8,179 bases of DNA from Capsulimonas sp. Its GTDB lineage: Bacteria; Armatimonadota; Armatimonadia; Armatimonadales; Capsulimonadaceae. The notes under the pieces were generated by a model. That model ran no database searches and was not told where the DNA came from. It saw nothing but the letters and a program-made list of their open reading frames with translations. This document shows, one piece after another, positions 5,992 to 8,179 of the stretch (position 1 is its first letter; every line of letters starts with the position of its first letter). The position numbers and the translations under genes are program-made. The DNA lies in NCBI GenBank assembly GCA_025963815.1, contig JAOQAA010000671.1, positions 1-8,179 of the forward strand, read 5' to 3'.

Positions 5992-6684
5992 ATGCCAAGC
6001 GCAGCCCTAATCGATCAATTGGTGGACGTTGCCGCACGCCGATTGGGCGGCAACCTCCGACTCCTGGCTCTTTACGGCTCCGCCGCCGACAATCCCCTGA
6101 CGGCGCATGACCTTGACTTTTTTCTGGTCGTCGACGCCGTAGAGAACTGCGTGACGTACGCCACGCGCGATTGCCGCGATCTCTACCCCAACGTCCAATT
6201 CTTTGTCGTGAACAGTCGCGAGTACGAGATCCTTCCCGCGTTTTACCGATTTCAATTCGCGTTCGCCAAGCAGCTGCGCGGAAACCTGACCCTGCCTGAG
6301 CCGAACCGCCGCGATGCGGAAGAAGCGATCCGTCATGGATTTACCGACACGCTGCGCACGATACGTCAGCAGTTCAAGCGCCGTGAATGGGCTGCCGGAG
6401 ACGACTGGGCGCGGCAGGTTTGGTGGAACTTAAAGAGCTTCAAATACGCCACATTAGATGCCTGCTGGCTGATACGTAAGGAACGGACGCGCGATGTGAA
6501 CCGCGCCGCGCTGATCCTGGAAGCCGAAGGAATGAACTCCGCAGCCAAGGCTCTCAGTGAATGGCCGGAGCTGGAGGCCGCAGCCCAGCAGCTGCTGACG
6601 AACCCAAAGGCCTGGCTGATGCGCTGGGAGCCACTGATTACAGCGGCTTACCTGGAAATCATGCCGCTTTTGACTTCGAAGTAA
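5992..6684 (+). CDS. Nucleotidyltransferase-fold protein, MNT-like
   Basis: This gene encodes 230 residues from the ATG at 5992. The N-terminal half resembles the minimal nucleotidyltransferase (Pol beta) fold: a helix, then LYGSAADNPLTAHDLDFFLVVD (GS at 29-30, DLD at 40-42). These are the glycine-serine turn and the paired metal-binding acidic residues. The third carboxylate usually found on a later strand is not evident; the candidate strand reads VQFFVVNS. The C-terminal half is helical, with aromatic and arginine-rich helices similar in layout to the helical domains of antibiotic adenylyltransferases or HEPN partners. I cannot name a target. An open frame back to 5878 would begin inside the tRNA and is not a real start. 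The ribosome site is weak (AAAGG, 14 nt away). It probably forms a transcription unit with the deacetylase 12 nt downstream and may be read through from the tRNA promoter. Confidence 0.7.
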   Translation: MPSAALIDQLVDVAARRLGGNLRLLALYGSAADNPLTAHDLDFFLVVDAVENCVTYATRDCRDLYPNVQFFVVNSREYEILPAFYRFQFAFAKQLRGNLTLPEPNRRDAEEAIRHGFTDTLRTIRQQFKRREWAAGDDWARQVWWNLKSFKYATLDACWLIRKERTRDVNRAALILEAEGMNSAAKALSEWPELEAAAQQLLTNPKAWLMRWEPLITAAYLEIMPLLTSK

Positions 6685-6696
6685 CATTATCAAAAT

Positions 6697-8179
6697 ATGA
6701 ATTTAACCAAACGCAAAGTACGCCAGAAACGGATTTTGACGGACGCCGAGCGGCTGAAGCGCCGCACGCGCCGCCGCGCCGTGGCGTGTGTCGTGATGCT
6801 CCCGCCCTGCGCCGCCGGCTTGTTTGGCCTGACGATCGGCTACAACATCTGGGCCGGCAACAAGGCCGTCGCGGACACGAGCCAGTTTCACAAGATGGCG
6901 CCGCCGACCGCCGCGCAGTCGCTGCTGGTCTTTGCGCCGCATTGCGATGATGAGACCCTGGGCGCGGCTGGCCTAATGCGCCAAACGCTGCTCAACAAAG
7001 GCGATGTGCATGTGGCGATCCTCACAAACGGTGACGGCTTCCGGGTCAGCGTCGCGCGCGAGTTCCGCGAGCTGAGCGTGCCGACCAAGGACTTTATCCG
7101 GTATGCGTACATCCGTCAAAAGGAAGCGCAGACAGCGCTTGGCGTGCTGGGCGTCCCCAAATCCAATATCCAGTTCTTCGGATATCCCGATCGCGGCTTG
7201 ATGCCGATGTGGACGACCAACTGGAGCGCGGATGAGCCCTTCACATCCGCGTTCACCCAGGCGGACCACTGTCCCTATGACAATTCGTATACGCCCAAGG
7301 CGGCTTACTGCGGCGAGTCGCTGCTGAAGGATATCGAATCGCAGATGAACGCGGTCAAGCCGACTGATATCTACGTGACGCATCCGAACGATGACCATCC
7401 CGACCACGCCGCCGCCAGCGTCTTTGTGCGCACGGCTTTAGAACAGCTGCGCTCGCAGGGCGTCGGCTGGGCGCAGCATGCGCAGCTGCACTACTACCTT
7501 GTGCATCGCGGCGACTGGCCTGTCCCGCAGGGTCTGCATGAAGATGTTGGCCTGCCGCCGCCGGCGCAGATGGTTTCTTTGGATACGCATTGGGAGGAAT
7601 TCCCACTCACCAAGCGAGATACGCAGCGGAAGTACGCCGCCATCAAGCGCTATCGGACCCAGACCGAGCTGACCGGTCGTTTCTTATATTCTTTCGTCCG
7701 TAAGAACGAGCTCTTTGGAACCCTGAACGGCGCCACAACGTCTCAGCTCCCGCGCGTTCCCGACGGCCAGATCCGGCTGGACGGCGAACTCTCGGAATGG
7801 ACCGGCCTCGCGCCCGTCGCCATGGACCCTGTCGGCGACAGCGTCGTCCGCGCCTTCCAGGCCAGCGCCGACATCACGCGCATCTTCGCCGCACGCGACA
7901 GTCAAACGCTCTTTGTCCGCATGGACGTTCACAAGCACCTGTCCAAATCCGTCGGCTACACGATCGTGCTCCGCCCCGTGACAAGCTCCGAGACGGCGCC
8001 GAAGTCCATTCGCCTGACCTGTCAAATGGTTGGCGAAGGCCGAAAGCAGCCGATCCCCGGCGTCGACCATGCATATTACGCCTGGAGCGGCAACCAGCTG
8101 GAAGTCGCCCTGCCACTGTCCGAAGTCGACACGGAATCCGGCCGCGCGCCCTTTACCCTCAACATCGCCGGCGAGACTC
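6697..8179 (+). CDS. Membrane-anchored PIG-L deacetylase with CBM9-like domain, partial (runs off right edge)
   Basis: 494 codons are visible from the ATG at 6697 with no stop. The protein starts with a strongly basic tail (residues 1-28), then one hydrophobic segment (about 29-52) without a cleavage site, so it should be an N-terminally anchored protein facing outward. The catalytic domain follows: PHCDDETLG (81-89, a variant of the usual HPDDE) supplies the metal ligands H82 and D85 and the base D84, and HPNDDHPDH (229-237) supplies H237. These are signatures of the PIG-L/LmbE zinc deacetylases, which remove acetyl from N-acetylglucosamine-type sugars. After a linker, DGELSEW (362-368) opens a beta-rich region resembling CBM9-like carbohydrate-binding domains, which continues to the edge. 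The substrate is probably a surface or external glycan. No clear Shine-Dalgarno is present; the upstream A-rich stretch and the 12-nt gap suggest coupling to the gene before it. Confidence 0.88.
   Translation, partial: MNLTKRKVRQKRILTDAERLKRRTRRRAVACVVMLPPCAAGLFGLTIGYNIWAGNKAVADTSQFHKMAPPTAAQSLLVFAPHCDDETLGAAGLMRQTLLNKGDVHVAILTNGDGFRVSVAREFRELSVPTKDFIRYAYIRQKEAQTALGVLGVPKSNIQFFGYPDRGLMPMWTTNWSADEPFTSAFTQADHCPYDNSYTPKAAYCGESLLKDIESQMNAVKPTDIYVTHPNDDHPDHAAASVFVRTALEQLRSQGVGWAQHAQLHYYLVHRGDWPVPQGLHEDVGLPPPAQMVSLDTHWEEFPLTKRDTQRKYAAIKRYRTQTELTGRFLYSFVRKNELFGTLNGATTSQLPRVPDGQIRLDGELSEWTGLAPVAMDPVGDSVVRAFQASADITRIFAARDSQTLFVRMDVHKHLSKSVGYTIVLRPVTSSETAPKSIRLTCQMVGEGRKQPIPGVDHAYYAWSGNQLEVALPLSEVDTESGRAPFTLNIAGET

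Overview
The window is GC-rich, densely coded bacterial chromosome. It has a type II tRNA with an encoded CCA, sigma70-like promoters, tightly packed genes and Gram-negative-style export signals. No marker gene fixes the lineage. The tandem-repeat protein of the homing-endonuclease-associated repeat (HNH_repeat) type at the left edge, and the membrane-anchored PIG-L deacetylase with a C-terminal CBM9-like domain at the right edge, are combinations I associate with Armatimonadota (for example Capsulimonas-like bacteria). That placement is a low-confidence inference.

Left part, minus strand (1-5605): a four-gene run is read leftward from a good promoter at about 5727-5755. The order is a FAA1-type long-chain acyl-CoA ligase (5605-3815), an MFS transporter with an SLC45-like signature (3810-2491), a PlsC-type acyltransferase (2487-1768) and an exported protein of unknown function (1735-764). 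Gaps are 4, 3 and 32 nt, so this looks like one operon ending at a hairpin at 725-751. Downstream of a roughly 290-nt AT-richer gap, a separate leftward gene encodes an HNH_repeat-like protein that runs off the left edge.

Right part, plus strand (5785-8179): a near-consensus promoter drives tRNA-Ser(GGA) at 5831-5924. It is followed by a small nucleotidyltransferase-fold protein (5992-6684) and, 12 nt later, the PIG-L deacetylase, which is cut by the right edge.

Functionally, the leftward operon joins fatty-acid activation, a membrane carrier and glycerophospholipid acylation. That is the same set of activities as the LplT-Aas lysophospholipid uptake and re-acylation system of enterobacteria, here as separate genes. 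Whether the MFS protein carries lysolipids is inference, since its signature resembles sugar carriers. The rightward genes suggest a possible nucleotide-transfer protein of unknown target and a cell-surface deacetylase acting on an N-acetylated sugar. No mobile element, CRISPR array or integrated element is evident.
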